Source: Silicimonas sp.
GTDB lineage: Bacteria; Pseudomonadota; Alphaproteobacteria; Rhodobacterales; Rhodobacteraceae
Direction: 5' to 3'
DNA length: 64,000 nt
NCBI GenBank assembly: GCA_022826205.1
Contig: JAJDVJ010000170.1
Location: 1 to 64,000, forward strand
Of the stretch, positions 28,028 through 37,409 are shown one piece after another; positions within the stretch are counted from its first letter, which is position 1; every line of letters begins with the position of its first letter. The position numbers and the translations under genes were made by a program. Under the pieces are notes generated by a model. That model had not been told where the DNA came from, did no database searches, and was given only the letters and a program-made list of their open reading frames with translations.

Positions 28028-29383
28028 ATGTCGGGAAGTAGTGCACCTGAACCGATGATTGCGCGTCGATCCGGTGCGCTATCAGGAGAAGCGCATGTGC
28101 CGGGCGACAAGTCGATTTCGCATCGGTCGCTGATTCTCGGTGCGATGTGCGTTGGCGAAACGCGGATCGAGGGGCTTCTCGAAGGCGAGGACGTGCTGGC
28201 CACCGCCGCCGCGATGCGCGCGTTCGGTGCCGAAGTGGTCGATAATGGCGAGGGCGGTTGGTCGGTTCACGGCGTGGGCGTGGGCGGCTTCGGCGAGCCT
28301 GCGGACGTGATCGACTGCGGGAATTCCGGGACGGGCGTGCGCCTTGTCATGGGTGCGATGGCAACCACGCCGATCACGGCAACCTTCACGGGCGATTCAT
28401 CCCTCCGTTCGCGTCCGATGGGTCGGGTCACCGAACCACTTGCTGAGTTCGGGGCGCGGTCCGTTGGCCAGTCTGGCGGACGGCTGCCGATGACGATCAC
28501 GGGCGCGATGGATCCGGTGCCCGTCAACTACACCATGCCGGTTGCGTCCGCGCAGGTGAAGTCCGCCATTCTCCTCGCGGGACTTAACGTGCCGGGCGAA
28601 ACTGTCGTGATCGAGCGGGAAGCCACGCGTGACCATACGGAAAGAATGCTCAGGGGATTCGGTGCCGGCATCGACATCGATGCAAAGGTGGGCGGACGCG
28701 TCATCACGCTCGAGGGCCATGCCGAGCTTCGGCCGCAAGTCATTTCTGTGCCGCGCGATCCGTCTTCTGCAGCCTTTCCGGTGGCGGCCGCGCTGATCGT
28801 CGAAGGATCGGACGTGCTGGTCCCCAATGTCGGGATCAATCCGACGAGGACCGGATTCTATGCCACGCTTCACGATATGGGGGCCGACCTGACCTTCGAA
28901 AACGAGCGCGACGAAGGAGGCGAGCCGGTCGCGGACGTCCGTGCACGCTTCTCCCCTGAACTCAAGGGCATCGAGGTTCCACCTGAACGCGCGGCTTCCA
29001 TGATCGACGAGTACCCCATCCTCTCGATTGTCAGTGCGTTTGCTGAAGGGTGCACCATCATGCGGGGTGTGGGGGAACTCCGGGTGAAAGAGTGTGACCG
29101 GATCGATGCGATGGCAACAGGTCTTCGTGCTTCTGGCGGGACCGTCAGAGAAGGTGAGGACTGGTGGGAAGTCGAGGGCATGGGCCCTGCCGGCGTGCCG
29201 GGCGGAGCACATATCGAGGCGCGCCTTGATCACCGAATTGCCATGTCGTTTCTCTCCCTTGGCCTTGGCGCGAAGGAAGCCGTGACGGTGGACGACGCCA
29301 TGCCGATCGCCACGTCGTTCCCGACATTCACGGCGCTTATGACGGAACTTGGTGCTTCACTCGAACCCGTTCAAGCAGAGTAG
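28028..29383 (+). CDS. aroA: 5-enolpyruvylshikimate-3-phosphate synthase
   Basis: 451 residues from ATG 28028 (AAGGAG 6 bp upstream; the in-frame GTG at 28007 is less likely). It condenses PEP with shikimate-3-phosphate. [58 protein letters not shown] and DHRIAMSF are the expected motifs. The overall text is closer to the class II (CP4-like) enzymes than to E. coli. At the PEP-site loop it has N99-S-G101-T where the CP4 enzyme has Ala in the third position. The usual downstream gene cmk is absent here. Confidence 0.95.
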   Translation: MSGSSAPEPMIARRSGALSGEAHVPGDKSISHRSLILGAMCVGETRIEGLLEGEDVLATAAAMRAFGAEVVDNGEGGWSVHGVGVGGFGEPADVIDCGNSGTGVRLVMGAMATTPITATFTGDSSLRSRPMGRVTEPLAEFGARSVGQSGGRLPMTITGAMDPVPVNYTMPVASAQVKSAILLAGLNVPGETVVIEREATRDHTERMLRGFGAGIDIDAKVGGRVITLEGHAELRPQVISVPRDPSSAAFPVAAALIVEGSDVLVPNVGINPTRTGFYATLHDMGADLTFENERDEGGEPVADVRARFSPELKGIEVPPERAASMIDEYPILSIVSAFAEGCTIMRGVGELRVKECDRIDAMATGLRASGGTVREGEDWWEVEGMGPAGVPGGAHIEARLDHRIAMSFLSLGLGAKEAVTVDDAMPIATSFPTFTALMTELGASLEPVQAE

Positions 29384-29464
29384 GGCCGTTTCACAGGAGT
29401 CTGTTGGCAGGCCGATCTCTCCATTTGCAGTCTTCGACACCCGCGGAAGCGCGGCAACAGCATG

Positions 29465-31171
29465 TCATGCAGCGACCAGACCCATCTGCTCCAGCTTCAG
29501 GAGCACCTGCTGTGCACAGTGGTCGACTTCGACATTTTCGGTTTCAAGCTTCAGTTCCGGGTTCTCCGGCACGTCATAGGGGTCCGAGATGCCGGTGAAC
29601 TCCTTGATCTTGCCGTCCCTTGCGAGCTTGTACAGCCCCTTCCGGTCACGTCGTTCGCATTCCTCGATTGATGTGGCAACGTGCACCTCGACGAAGGCGC
29701 CGAAATTCTCGATCTGTTCGCGCACGTCCCGTCTCGCTGCGGCGTAGGGGGCGATCGGGGCGCAGATGGCGATGCCGCCGTTCTTCGTGATTTCAGACGC
29801 GACGAATCCGATGCGGCGAATGTTCAGGTCCCGGTGCTCCTTCGAGAATCCCAGTTCGCTCGAGAGGTTCTTTCGGACAATGTCTCCGTCGAGCAGCGTG
29901 ACCGGACGCCCTCCCATCTCCATGAGCTTGACCAAGAGGGCATTCGCGATTGTCGACTTCCCTGATCCGGAAAATCCGGTGAAGAAGACCGTGAAGCCCT
30001 GCTGTGAGCGGGGCGGGTAACGGCGTCGGAGTTCTCTTGCGACTTCGGGAAAAGTGAACCACTCCGGCAATTCGAGGCCTTCGCGCAGCCGACGGCGGAG
30101 TTCGGACCCGCTGATGTCCAGAGCGGTCAACCCTTCCTCGATCTCGTCGGCCTGCATGTACTGGGCGCGTTCCTGCACGAAGAGCATGTGCTTGAAATCC
30201 ACCATTTTGACGCCGATCTCGTCTTCATGCTCCCTGAACAGGTTCTGCGCATCGTACGGCCCATAGAACGGCTCGCCCTTCGAGTCCTTTCCCGGACCCG
30301 CGTGGTCGCGGCCAACGATCATGTGGGTGCAACCATGATTCCTGCGGATGAGCCCGTGCCAGACCGCTTCTCTCGGGCCGGCCATTCGCATGGCGAGGTT
30401 CAGCAGGCTCATTGCAGCCGTGGAAGACGGGTACTTGTCGAGCACGGCTTCATAGCATCGCACACGCGTGAAGTGGTCGACGTCACCGGGCTTCGTCAGA
30501 CCCACGACCGGATGGATCAGGAGATTCGCGGCCGTTTCCCGCGCCGCCCGAAAGGTCAGTTCCTGATGCGCGCGATGCAGCGGATTGCGGGTCTGGAATG
30601 CAACGATGCGGTGCCAGCCAAGTTTCCGAAAACATGCGCGAAGTTCGTTTGGCGTGTCCCGGCGTACCCTGAAGTCGTAGTGAGCGGGAAGCTGGAGACC
30701 GGTCACTGGCCCGCCCAGATAGAACGGGCCGGCAGCGTGTTGCAGATAGTTGACGCCAGGATGTGCAAGATCATCGGTGCCAAGGACTTTCATCGCTTCC
30801 AGTGACATGTCCGGGCGCCACCGGTCGGTAACGTTCAAGATTGCGAGAATCACGCCTTCCTGATCGCGAAGAGCGATGTTGTCGCCGAGCTTGACGCTTT
30901 CGGCAAAGCCCTCCGAGACATCAAGCGTGACGGGCATTGGCCAGAGCGTTCCGTCGGCAAGCCGCATCTTGTCGACGACGCTGCCGTAGTCGTCCTCGCA
31001 CAAGAAGCCCTTCAACGGATGGAATCCGCCGTTCATCAGTAGTTCGAGGTCGCAGATCTGGCGCGGTGTGAGATCCCAGCTAGGCAGCTCTGCAGCTTCT
31101 TTCTTTAGTTCCTGTGACTTTTTCCAGGGAACAAGCAGCTCCGGAATGGGGAAGTGATTCGAAGTCGACAT
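29465..31171 (-). CDS. Bifunctional sulfate adenylyltransferase / APS kinase
   Basis: 568 residues. The N-terminal ~385 residues are ATP sulfurylase: QTRNPLHRAH at 193-202 holds the ATP-phosphate contacts, and VGRDHAGPG is at 287-294. The C-terminal ~175 residues are APS kinase with P-loop GFSGSGKST at 399-407, the mobile lid, and FVEVHVATSIEECERRDRKGLY. Together they activate sulfate to PAPS via APS. Sat-CysC fusions in this order occur in Rhodobacterales. The context (trxB upstream on the same strand, aroA convergent) does not form a cys operon. It may feed assimilation or sulfotransferases. Confidence 0.94.
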   Translation of the reverse strand: MSTSNHFPIPELLVPWKKSQELKKEAAELPSWDLTPRQICDLELLMNGGFHPLKGFLCEDDYGSVVDKMRLADGTLWPMPVTLDVSEGFAESVKLGDNIALRDQEGVILAILNVTDRWRPDMSLEAMKVLGTDDLAHPGVNYLQHAAGPFYLGGPVTGLQLPAHYDFRVRRDTPNELRACFRKLGWHRIVAFQTRNPLHRAHQELTFRAARETAANLLIHPVVGLTKPGDVDHFTRVRCYEAVLDKYPSSTAAMSLLNLAMRMAGPREAVWHGLIRRNHGCTHMIVGRDHAGPGKDSKGEPFYGPYDAQNLFREHEDEIGVKMVDFKHMLFVQERAQYMQADEIEEGLTALDISGSELRRRLREGLELPEWFTFPEVARELRRRYPPRSQQGFTVFFTGFSGSGKSTIANALLVKLMEMGGRPVTLLDGDIVRKNLSSELGFSKEHRDLNIRRIGFVASEITKNGGIAICAPIAPYAAARRDVREQIENFGAFVEVHVATSIEECERRDRKGLYKLARDGKIKEFTGISDPYDVPENPELKLETENVEVDHCAQQVLLKLEQMGLVAA

Positions 31172-31338
31172 AGATGATCCGTTTCAGCTTTCAGGAGTGC
31201 TTTCCCTATCCATTGCCATGCAGGGAAGGCAAGTCGGTCTGCATTTCCGAAAAATCCGTGCCACGAGCGGTAGGAGGCTCCGGAGATCTGCTTTCGCCGG
31301 GCCGCCCGGTCAACCGAACGGCTCGCCTTCGCATGTGG

Positions 31339-32304
31339 TCACTCGGCTGCGATGTCCGCATCCCGCCCCTGCTCGGCAAGGAAGCGTTCGGCTTCAAGCG
31401 CGGCCATGCAGCCCATGCCGGCCGAAGTGACGGCTTGTCGATATACGTGATCGGTGATGTCGCCTGCGGCAAATACGCCGGGGACTGAAGTGGCCGTCGA
31501 GTCTGGCGCGGTCACGGCGTAGCCGCCGCTGTGCAGTTCGAGGCTGTCCTTGACCAGTTCGTTCGAAGGCGTGTGGCCGATGGCGATGAAAACTCCCTTG
31601 CAGGGAATCTTGGTGATCTTTCCGGTCTTCACGTGTTTCACCTGCACGCCCTCCACGGACTTCGGCTCATGCGTTCCGATGACTTCATCCAAGATATGAT
31701 CCCAGAGAACGTCAATTTTTTCGTGACGAAAGAGTCGGTGCTGGAGAATCTTCTCGGCGCGCAACTCGTCCCGGCGATGAATCAGCGTGACCCTGGACGC
31801 GAAGTTGGTCAGGAAGAGGGCTTCCTCGACAGCCGTGTTGCCTCCGCCGACAACAACGACGTCCTGGCCGCGAAAGAAGAACCCGTCGCAGGTGGCGCAG
31901 GCCGAGACGCCAAATCCCTTGAATGCCTCCTCAGAGGCAAGGCCCAGCCATCTTGCCTGTGCGCCCGTTGCCAGGATGACGGTGTCGGCCGTGTAGATTG
32001 TGCCCGTATCGCCGTTTGCACGGAAGGGCCTGCATGATAGGTCGAGCGACTGAATGTGATCAGAGACGACTTCGGTGCCGACGGCACGAGCATGTTCCTC
32101 CATGTTCGCCATCAGGCCGGGGCCCTGGATGTTGCTTTCTCCGGGCCAGTTTTCGACGTCGGTCGTGATCATGAGCTGACCGCCTGGCTGCACGCCTTGG
32201 ACCAGAAGCGGTTCGAGCATCGCGCGGCTCGCGTAGACGGCGGCAGTGTAGCCCGCAGGGCCCGATCCGATGATCAGGACTTTCGTGTGTCGCGTGTTGC
32301 TCAA
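31339..32304 (-). CDS. trxB: Thioredoxin-disulfide reductase
   Basis: 321 residues from a TTG start (complement of 32302-32304), with GGGAGG 8 bp before it. FAD site LIIGSGPAGYTAAVYASRA, redox-active Cys136-Ala-Thr-Cys139, NADPH site VVVGGGNTAVEEALFLT, and the final FAD contact GVFAAGDITDHVYRQAVTSAGMG. It reduces thioredoxin with NADPH in the cytoplasm. Divergent from the Lrp/AsnC gene across a 287-bp region with conspicuous repeats. Confidence 0.96.
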   Translation of the reverse strand: MSNTRHTKVLIIGSGPAGYTAAVYASRAMLEPLLVQGVQPGGQLMITTDVENWPGESNIQGPGLMANMEEHARAVGTEVVSDHIQSLDLSCRPFRANGDTGTIYTADTVILATGAQARWLGLASEEAFKGFGVSACATCDGFFFRGQDVVVVGGGNTAVEEALFLTNFASRVTLIHRRDELRAEKILQHRLFRHEKIDVLWDHILDEVIGTHEPKSVEGVQVKHVKTGKITKIPCKGVFIAIGHTPSNELVKDSLELHSGGYAVTAPDSTATSVPGVFAAGDITDHVYRQAVTSAGMGCMAALEAERFLAEQGRDADIAAE

Positions 32305-32515
32305 GGCAGCTGCCTCCCAGGAAGAATGCTGGACCGATATAGTCCGGGAACCCGTTCATCGAAAGTGCCTTTGGGACCGAGGCTTCGCCAGAAATTCTTT
32401 GTGCGCGAGCATGCCGTTCTGGAGGTCCCTGCGCGGCGTTACGGACCGGAAAGCGCGGACCGGTGAGGGTTCCGAAGGGCGCCGGATCATGGAAAGCGAG
32501 GTCAAGGCTAACGAA

Positions 32516-32566
32516 ATTGCGCAATTGCGACACATTATTGCGTGAAACCATCCAGTCCGGTAAGAT
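32516..32566 (+). promoter_or_regulatory. Candidate Lrp/AsnC-type operator and promoter
   Basis: ATTGCG occurs at 32516-32521, 32524-32529 and 32537-32542. The first two make a perfect 10-bp palindrome, ATTGCGCAAT (32516-32525). TTGCGT at 32538-32543, a 17-bp spacer and TAAGAT at 32561-32566 form a plausible promoter 26 bp before the regulator gene, with the repeats over the -35. This fits autoregulation and possibly control of trxB. Confidence 0.5.
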
Positions 32567-32591
32567 TCTGCAGACGAGGGAGCAGACCATC

Positions 32592-33092
32592 ATGCCAGGC
32601 GAAAGGCTCGACGCAATCGACCGAAAGATTCTTGCGGAATTGCAGGCCAATGGCCGCATGACCAATGTCGAGTTGGCTCGACGTGTGGGCATTTCCGCAC
32701 CGCCTTGTCTTCGCAGGGTTCGGGCGCTTGAGGACCAAGGGCTGATTCGGGGCTATCACGCCTTGGTTGATACTCGCGCACTGGGATTCGAAGTGCAGGT
32801 CTTTGTCATGGTTGGTCTGCAAAGCCAGGCAGAAGCAGACCTGAGCGCATTCGAGACGCGTTGCCGGAACTGGCCTCTTGTCCGAGAGTGCAACATGCTC
32901 AATGGCGAAGTGGACTTCATCCTGAAATGCGTGGCTCCCGATCTCTCGACCTTTCAGCGGTTTCTGACTGATGAATTGACGTCGGCGCCCAACGTGATCT
33001 CGGTCAAGACATCTCTCGTGATTCGGTGTGCCAAGGATGAACCCGCTGTGCCCTTCGACGTGCTCGAGGAGCGGCAAGTCGAAAATGCATAA
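32592..33092 (+). CDS. Lrp/AsnC-family transcriptional regulator
   Basis: 166 residues from ATG 32592. Longer in-frame extension to 32463 runs through the promoter repeats and is rejected. The N-terminal winged helix covers 1-60 (LDAIDRKILAELQANGRMTNVELARRVGISAPPCLRRVRALEDQG) and the RAM effector/oligomerisation domain covers about 70-150 (EVQVFVMVGLQ to ISVKTSLVIRCAK). These proteins respond to amino acids. It is divergent from trxB; the ligand cannot be told from sequence. Confidence 0.92.
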   Translation: MPGERLDAIDRKILAELQANGRMTNVELARRVGISAPPCLRRVRALEDQGLIRGYHALVDTRALGFEVQVFVMVGLQSQAEADLSAFETRCRNWPLVRECNMLNGEVDFILKCVAPDLSTFQRFLTDELTSAPNVISVKTSLVIRCAKDEPAVPFDVLEERQVENA

Positions 33093-33165
33093 GGCATGAC
33101 GCCGGGACTTTGGAACGTGGCGCCCGTGTCGTCCGTGGCTTCGGGAACAAACGCCTTCTTCGCTC

Positions 33166-33921
33166 TCAAAGGCAGATGACAGATATCAGGCGGCCGTAGT
33201 CCGGTTCCTTGCAATGTTGGCTTCGCCGATATGAAAAAAAACGGTCCGAATCGGAATATGTGCAATGCCCCGTCCATTGCGCATTGCCGATGCCTGCATT
33301 GCGGAGACGTAGAAGGCTGTAGCCGACAAGATCGAATTGAAGGCGGTCGTCGCGTCCGTTCGCGAAAAACCGCGTGTTTCCGGGGTCGTCGTCGACAAAG
33401 CGTTCGAGGAATTCCGGCCCCACTTCATACGCGCGCTGGCTGATAGACGGGCCGACCACGGCGGAGATTTCAGCGGCACGCGCACCGAGCTCTTCCATAG
33501 CATCGATCGTGGCTTCCAGGACTCCGTCCAGGGCACCGCGCCAACCTGCATGCGCGGCGCCGATCACCTGTGCGGCATTGTCGGCGAGGAGCACTGGCTG
33601 GCAGTCGGCAGTCAGTATGGCGAGGCCAAGGCCTGGCGTTGCTGTTGCCATCGCGTCCGCTCTTGGCTGCACATCGAACGGGGCGTCCGTTGCAAGCGCC
33701 GTGGCCGAGTGCACCTGGTGAACCGTCGCCAGGCGTTTCGGCGAGATGCCAAGAACATCCGCCGCCCGATTGCGGTTGATTGACACGGCATCCTTCCGGT
33801 CCGTTGAGCCATAGCCGCAATTCAGGCTGGCGAAGAGGCCGGCGGATGCACCGCCTTTCCGCGTGAAGAAGCCATGGCGCAACTGCGCCAGGGCGTCGGA
33901 AGTGATGACTTCGATCGTCAT
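33166..33921 (-). CDS. pgeF: Peptidoglycan editing factor PgeF (YfiH, laccase-domain)
   Basis: 251 residues, multicopper polyphenol oxidase-like (COG1496) fold. LTADCQPVLLAD, GAAHAGWRGALDGV and CTYSDSDRFFSYRR supply the conserved Cys and His residues. In E. coli PgeF removes mis-incorporated L-Ser-containing muropeptide precursors, and other homologues act on purine nucleosides. The start overlaps the midA stop by 4 bp, so it is the last gene of a leftward lgt-midA-pgeF unit that is standard in Rhodobacterales. Confidence 0.92.
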   Translation of the reverse strand: MTIEVITSDALAQLRHGFFTRKGGASAGLFASLNCGYGSTDRKDAVSINRNRAADVLGISPKRLATVHQVHSATALATDAPFDVQPRADAMATATPGLGLAILTADCQPVLLADNAAQVIGAAHAGWRGALDGVLEATIDAMEELGARAAEISAVVGPSISQRAYEVGPEFLERFVDDDPGNTRFFANGRDDRLQFDLVGYSLLRLRNAGIGNAQWTGHCTYSDSDRFFSYRRSQHCKEPDYGRLISVICL

Positions 33922-34982
33922 GCCTTGAATCCGGGCGGCAAGGGCGTACCTTCCTGGTATAGGGCCATCGCCCGAAAGAGCGTTCCCATTTCGTCTTCAT
34001 GCGTCAAGCGGCGAAGCGCAGCGACATGGCTATCGAGAGCCGATCCCTGCAACCTTGCGGCCAGCCTCTCTGCGCGCTCGACGATTCCGAGATGTTCGAG
34101 GAATTCGCCTTGGGGAATCACCTGCGTGTGCGCGGCCGGACGGGCAACACGAGCAATTGCCTCGAAGTCCACATGGGCAGTCAGGTCAGCCAGGCCGGGA
34201 TCGGTTAGCGGAGGCACGCTCCTGTGAGCCTGAACGGCCTGCAGCGTGTCGCCGAGCGATCGTTGGCCACCGTAGTCAATCACCAGCGCAAGGCCGCCAA
34301 ATTTGGCGATTCGCGCTCCGATTTCGCCTGCAAAGACACTTGCGGCCGGCCGAATCTCGACGATGTCGCCGTCGCGTGTATCGCCCAGCCGGTAGGCTAG
34401 CGATTCGGGACTGACCGGGTCCGAGAGGCCCAGGGTCAGGGTGCCGTCGTTGTCAACGCCAACCATGCGTTCCCGCCATGCGGCTCCGTCACGCTGGAAC
34501 TGGCGAACGGGAAGTGCGTCGAAGAACTCGTTCGCGACGAGAAACAGGGGAAAGCGGGGAAGGCTCTCGATCGTGTCGTGATGGTGAAGCGGCAGGTCAA
34601 TCGCTTGCCGTTGCGCTTCGCGCAGAACCGGAGAAGCTTCCACGAGGTGGACGGACAGGGCTTCAGTGAATTCGGGTACCGTCCGGCTGGCCCGAAGAAT
34701 GTCCGCCATTAGCGTGCCCCTTCCTGGGCCAAGCTCGGCGAGGCACACTGGTTGCGGCGCCTCGCGGTCGAGCCAAGCCTGCACAAGCGCCAGTCCCAGG
34801 AGTTCTCCGAACATCTGGCTGATTTCCGGTGCCGTAGTGAAATCGCCCGACACGCCAAGCGGGTCGTGCCTGGAGTAGTATCCGAATTCGGGATGCAGCA
34901 GGCAGTCGTGCATGTAGTCCGCCACGGTCATTGGCCCTGTGCTGCGGATCCTCTGGATGAGGCGCTTCTCCAGTTCAGTCAT
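33918..34982 (-). CDS. MidA/NDUFAF7-family SAM-dependent methyltransferase
   Basis: 354 residues from ATG at 34980-34982 (MTELEKRLIQRIRSTGPMTVADYMH); the frame is open further back but runs into the lgt stop. COG1565: DYMHDCLLHPEFGYYS, SGDFTTAPEISQMFGELLG, SAM motif LAELGPGRGTLMADILRA, and VANEFFDALPVRQF are family hallmarks. The mitochondrial homologue NDUFAF7 dimethylates an arginine of a complex I subunit, and an analogous role is possible here. Between lgt and pgeF on one transcript. Confidence 0.9.
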   Translation of the reverse strand: MTELEKRLIQRIRSTGPMTVADYMHDCLLHPEFGYYSRHDPLGVSGDFTTAPEISQMFGELLGLALVQAWLDREAPQPVCLAELGPGRGTLMADILRASRTVPEFTEALSVHLVEASPVLREAQRQAIDLPLHHHDTIESLPRFPLFLVANEFFDALPVRQFQRDGAAWRERMVGVDNDGTLTLGLSDPVSPESLAYRLGDTRDGDIVEIRPAASVFAGEIGARIAKFGGLALVIDYGGQRSLGDTLQAVQAHRSVPPLTDPGLADLTAHVDFEAIARVARPAAHTQVIPQGEFLEHLGIVERAERLAARLQGSALDSHVAALRRLTHEDEMGTLFRAMALYQEGTPLPPGFKA

Positions 34983-35130
34983 CCGAAAGAGTGCCCCTTG
35001 CAAGCGGGCGGGCCGTGCCGCGGAAGACGAGCCTCGTCCAGTGAATTTCCAGGCCAAGCTATCCTCGCAGGAACGGCTGATGCCGTCTTGTACCTTTGGC
35101 GCGGATGGGCGGACGGACCGGATGCTGCGT

Positions 35131-36018
35131 TCACGGTCGGGATCTGAAGGCAAGGTAGAGTGCGAGCAGCCCGAGGGCGATCATTGGCAGGGACAGGAGC
35201 TGGCCCATGGACATCCCGACCGGTCCGGCGGAGACGACATGCCCCAAGGGATTTTCCGCCGTCATGAACTGGGAGTCGGCTTGCCGGAAAAACTCCACTG
35301 CAAAGCGAGACGCGCCGTAGCCCGCGATGAAAATGCCGACAATCGAACCGGGCCGCTTGAGCCAGCCTCGTTCGTAGGCAAGCCAAAGAAGAAGGGCTCC
35401 GAGAACCAGGCCTTCAAGTCCCGCTTCGTAGATTTGCGACGGGTGCCTCGCGCAAGCGCCTTCGACGCCGGGACAGTTCTGCGCGGCGGAGCCTGGGAAA
35501 ATTACGCCCCAAGGCAAGTCCGTTGGCCTTCCCCAGAGTTCGGCGTTGATGAAGTTCGCGATGCGGCCGAGGAACAGCCCCGGAGGTGTTGCGAGTGCCA
35601 GACCGTCCGCGAGGCCCGTCAGGGGCAGACCGTGCCTGCGCGCGAAGACGGTTGCGGCGACGGCAACGCCCAGCAGCCCGCCATGAAACGACATGCCACC
35701 TTCCCAGACGCGCAGGATCGAAAGGGGATCTTCCAGTATCTTTCCCCAGCCATAGAACAGGGCATATCCAAGGCGTCCTCCCAGGACGACACCGAGGATC
35801 AGCCAGACCAGGAGGTCATCAAGTTGCTTGCGGTCAAGAGGCGGCGAGTCGTCCTTCCAGAGCTGCGGACGCCCGATGGTTCGACGGATGAGCCAGTAGC
35901 CGACCAGGATTCCCGCAATGTAGGCGAGAGCATACCAGCGAATCGGCAGATCGATCGGGCCCAAGGGAATCTCGACCAGTATCGGTGAAATGTCGGGGAA
36001 CGGAATTCCGTGCTGCAT
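35131..36018 (-). CDS. lgt: Prolipoprotein diacylglyceryl transferase
   Basis: 295 residues from ATG at 36016-36018 ([12 protein letters not shown]); an in-frame ATG at 36036 adds 6 residues and cannot be excluded. Polytopic inner-membrane enzyme that adds diacylglycerol to the lipobox Cys, here needed for Pal among others. The Lgt signature [21 protein letters not shown] and [13 protein letters not shown] are intact, as are [12 protein letters not shown] near the start and HGGLLG. Upstream of midA with a 148-bp gap. Confidence 0.94.
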   Translation of the reverse strand: MQHGIPFPDISPILVEIPLGPIDLPIRWYALAYIAGILVGYWLIRRTIGRPQLWKDDSPPLDRKQLDDLLVWLILGVVLGGRLGYALFYGWGKILEDPLSILRVWEGGMSFHGGLLGVAVAATVFARRHGLPLTGLADGLALATPPGLFLGRIANFINAELWGRPTDLPWGVIFPGSAAQNCPGVEGACARHPSQIYEAGLEGLVLGALLLWLAYERGWLKRPGSIVGIFIAGYGASRFAVEFFRQADSQFMTAENPLGHVVSAGPVGMSMGQLLSLPMIALGLLALYLAFRSRP

Positions 36019-36121
36019 GAATCGCGTTCGTGGCATTGCTGCGAGGTTGCGTCAACCTTGTGAAGTAAGCGTTCGCAAACTATAGATGCCGGGAGGTGTT
36101 CAAGCTGGACGAGGTACAGGC

Positions 36122-36376
36122 ATGCAGACCCGAAACCCGAGATTGGACGATCTTGCACAGCTCATGATGAACTCGATGGGAGTCGCCCGCGGCGCCCGGG
36201 ACGAGTTCGAAACGGTCATGAAGGGCATGCTCGACCGATGGCTGGCAGGTCGAGATCTCGTGACCCGCGAGGAGTTCGACGCCGTGCGGGCAATGGCTGA
36301 GAAGGCGCGTGCGGAGAACGAGGCGCTCCGGACACGGGTCGAGGCGTTGGAGACCCGCAAGCGAAAGAAGTCTTGA
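36122..36376 (+). CDS. ubiK: Ubiquinone biosynthesis accessory factor UbiK (BMFP domain)
   Basis: 84 residues from ATG 36122. The C-terminal half is a coiled coil (REEFDAVRAMAEKARAENEALRTRVEALE) ending in a basic KRKKS tail; the N-terminal half is an amphipathic region. This is the BMFP/YqiC organisation. UbiK helps the soluble Ubi complex and binds lipid; such small proteins are also called membrane-fusogenic. Divergent from lgt. Confidence 0.88.
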   Translation: MQTRNPRLDDLAQLMMNSMGVARGARDEFETVMKGMLDRWLAGRDLVTREEFDAVRAMAEKARAENEALRTRVEALETRKRKKS

Positions 36377-36737
36377 CCTCGAACTGCCTTGGCAGGTTCG
36401 CTGGACCGGGCCGTGTTCGCAGAATCTGATCGTCGCGCAAACTGCGCGACTGACCCGTCTGGCAAGGTTTCCCCTGGCATCCTTGCGGGGTGGCTGGAAG
36501 TTGTCGCAATGCCGTTTGGCTTGGCCTTCGCGGGATTCGGCGCGAGGACGGGGAGTCGTCGGCGAAACCGGCCGCCCGTCTCACATTATTTTGGATCTGG
36601 ACTAGATTTCGCTTTACAGATCCTCGCTTTCGGAACACCATATCTCGCAAGGTGGATGACAGAACCCACCGAGTCTTGAATTGACGGCAAGCCGTGGTGG
36701 GATCAACCGTCAGGCACGCAAGATGGGGCGAGCGCGA
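36377..36737. other. Intergenic stretch, nothing coding recognised
   Basis: 361 bp. A short imperfect inverted repeat (CGAACTGCC / GGCAGGTTCG, 36379-36400) follows the ubiK stop but has no T-tract, so it is at best a weak terminator. No family likeness in the open frames. Confidence 0.45.
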
Positions 36738-37238
36738 ATGTCACTGACCGAGCAGTACATCACTGAAGACCTGCACCCGATCGACATTGTCGAACACGTG
36801 GCCGAGCGTCACGAGTGGGAGTTCGACCGGTTTGCGGAAGACCAGATCGCAATGGCGATCGAAGGGCAGTGGCGGACGTATTCAATTACCCTTGCCTGGT
36901 CTCCGCAGGACGAGACCCTGCGATTGATTTGCACCTTCGAAATCGATCCGCCAACGGACAGGATGGGCGCGCTCTACGAGGTGCTGAATCGGACCAATGA
37001 CATGTGCTGGTCAGGAGCGTTCGCGTTCTGGCAGTCCCAGAAGCTGATGGCATGGCGTTATGGCCTCGTGCTGGCCGGGGACCAGTCCGCGAGCGCCGAG
37101 CAGGTCGACACGATGATCCGGACCGCCGTGCAGGCGGCCGAACGGTTCTACCCGGCGTTTCAGCTTGCTACATGGGGCAAGGAGTCGCCGGAACGTGCAA
37201 TGGATGTCGCCATGACAGAGGCCTATGGCCGCGCCTGA
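36738..37238 (+). CDS. YbjN-domain protein
   Basis: 166 residues from ATG 36738 (ATG 36723 is also in frame). The text HPIDIVEHVAERHEWEFDRFAEDQIAMAIEGQW, RTYSITLAWSPQDETLRLICTFE and LYEVLNRTNDMCWSGAFAF matches the YbjN family, a type III secretion chaperone-like fold. In alphaproteobacteria this gene precedes proC, as here. The molecular role is not established; YbjN overexpression in E. coli affects motility and stress responses. Confidence 0.88.
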   Translation: MSLTEQYITEDLHPIDIVEHVAERHEWEFDRFAEDQIAMAIEGQWRTYSITLAWSPQDETLRLICTFEIDPPTDRMGALYEVLNRTNDMCWSGAFAFWQSQKLMAWRYGLVLAGDQSASAEQVDTMIRTAVQAAERFYPAFQLATWGKESPERAMDVAMTEAYGRA

Positions 37239-37409
37239 ACAGGGATTGCTGCGTCCGCAACGTTGTCTCCTCCTTTGCTGATCGCGGGCGCACTGGAAGC
37301 CGGGCCGTCGAACTGGCGACCCGGTTTTCCATTGCGGTCATGTGAAAACGGATGTCGGCATGGTGCCGGAATGGGATAGGAGGGAGTGGACCGGAAAGGG
37401 AGGCACGCC

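Noticed and set aside
28028-29383. Glyphosate-tolerant EPSP synthase
   Set aside because: The class II look is suggestive but the loop has Gly, not Ala, and tolerance cannot be claimed from sequence alone.
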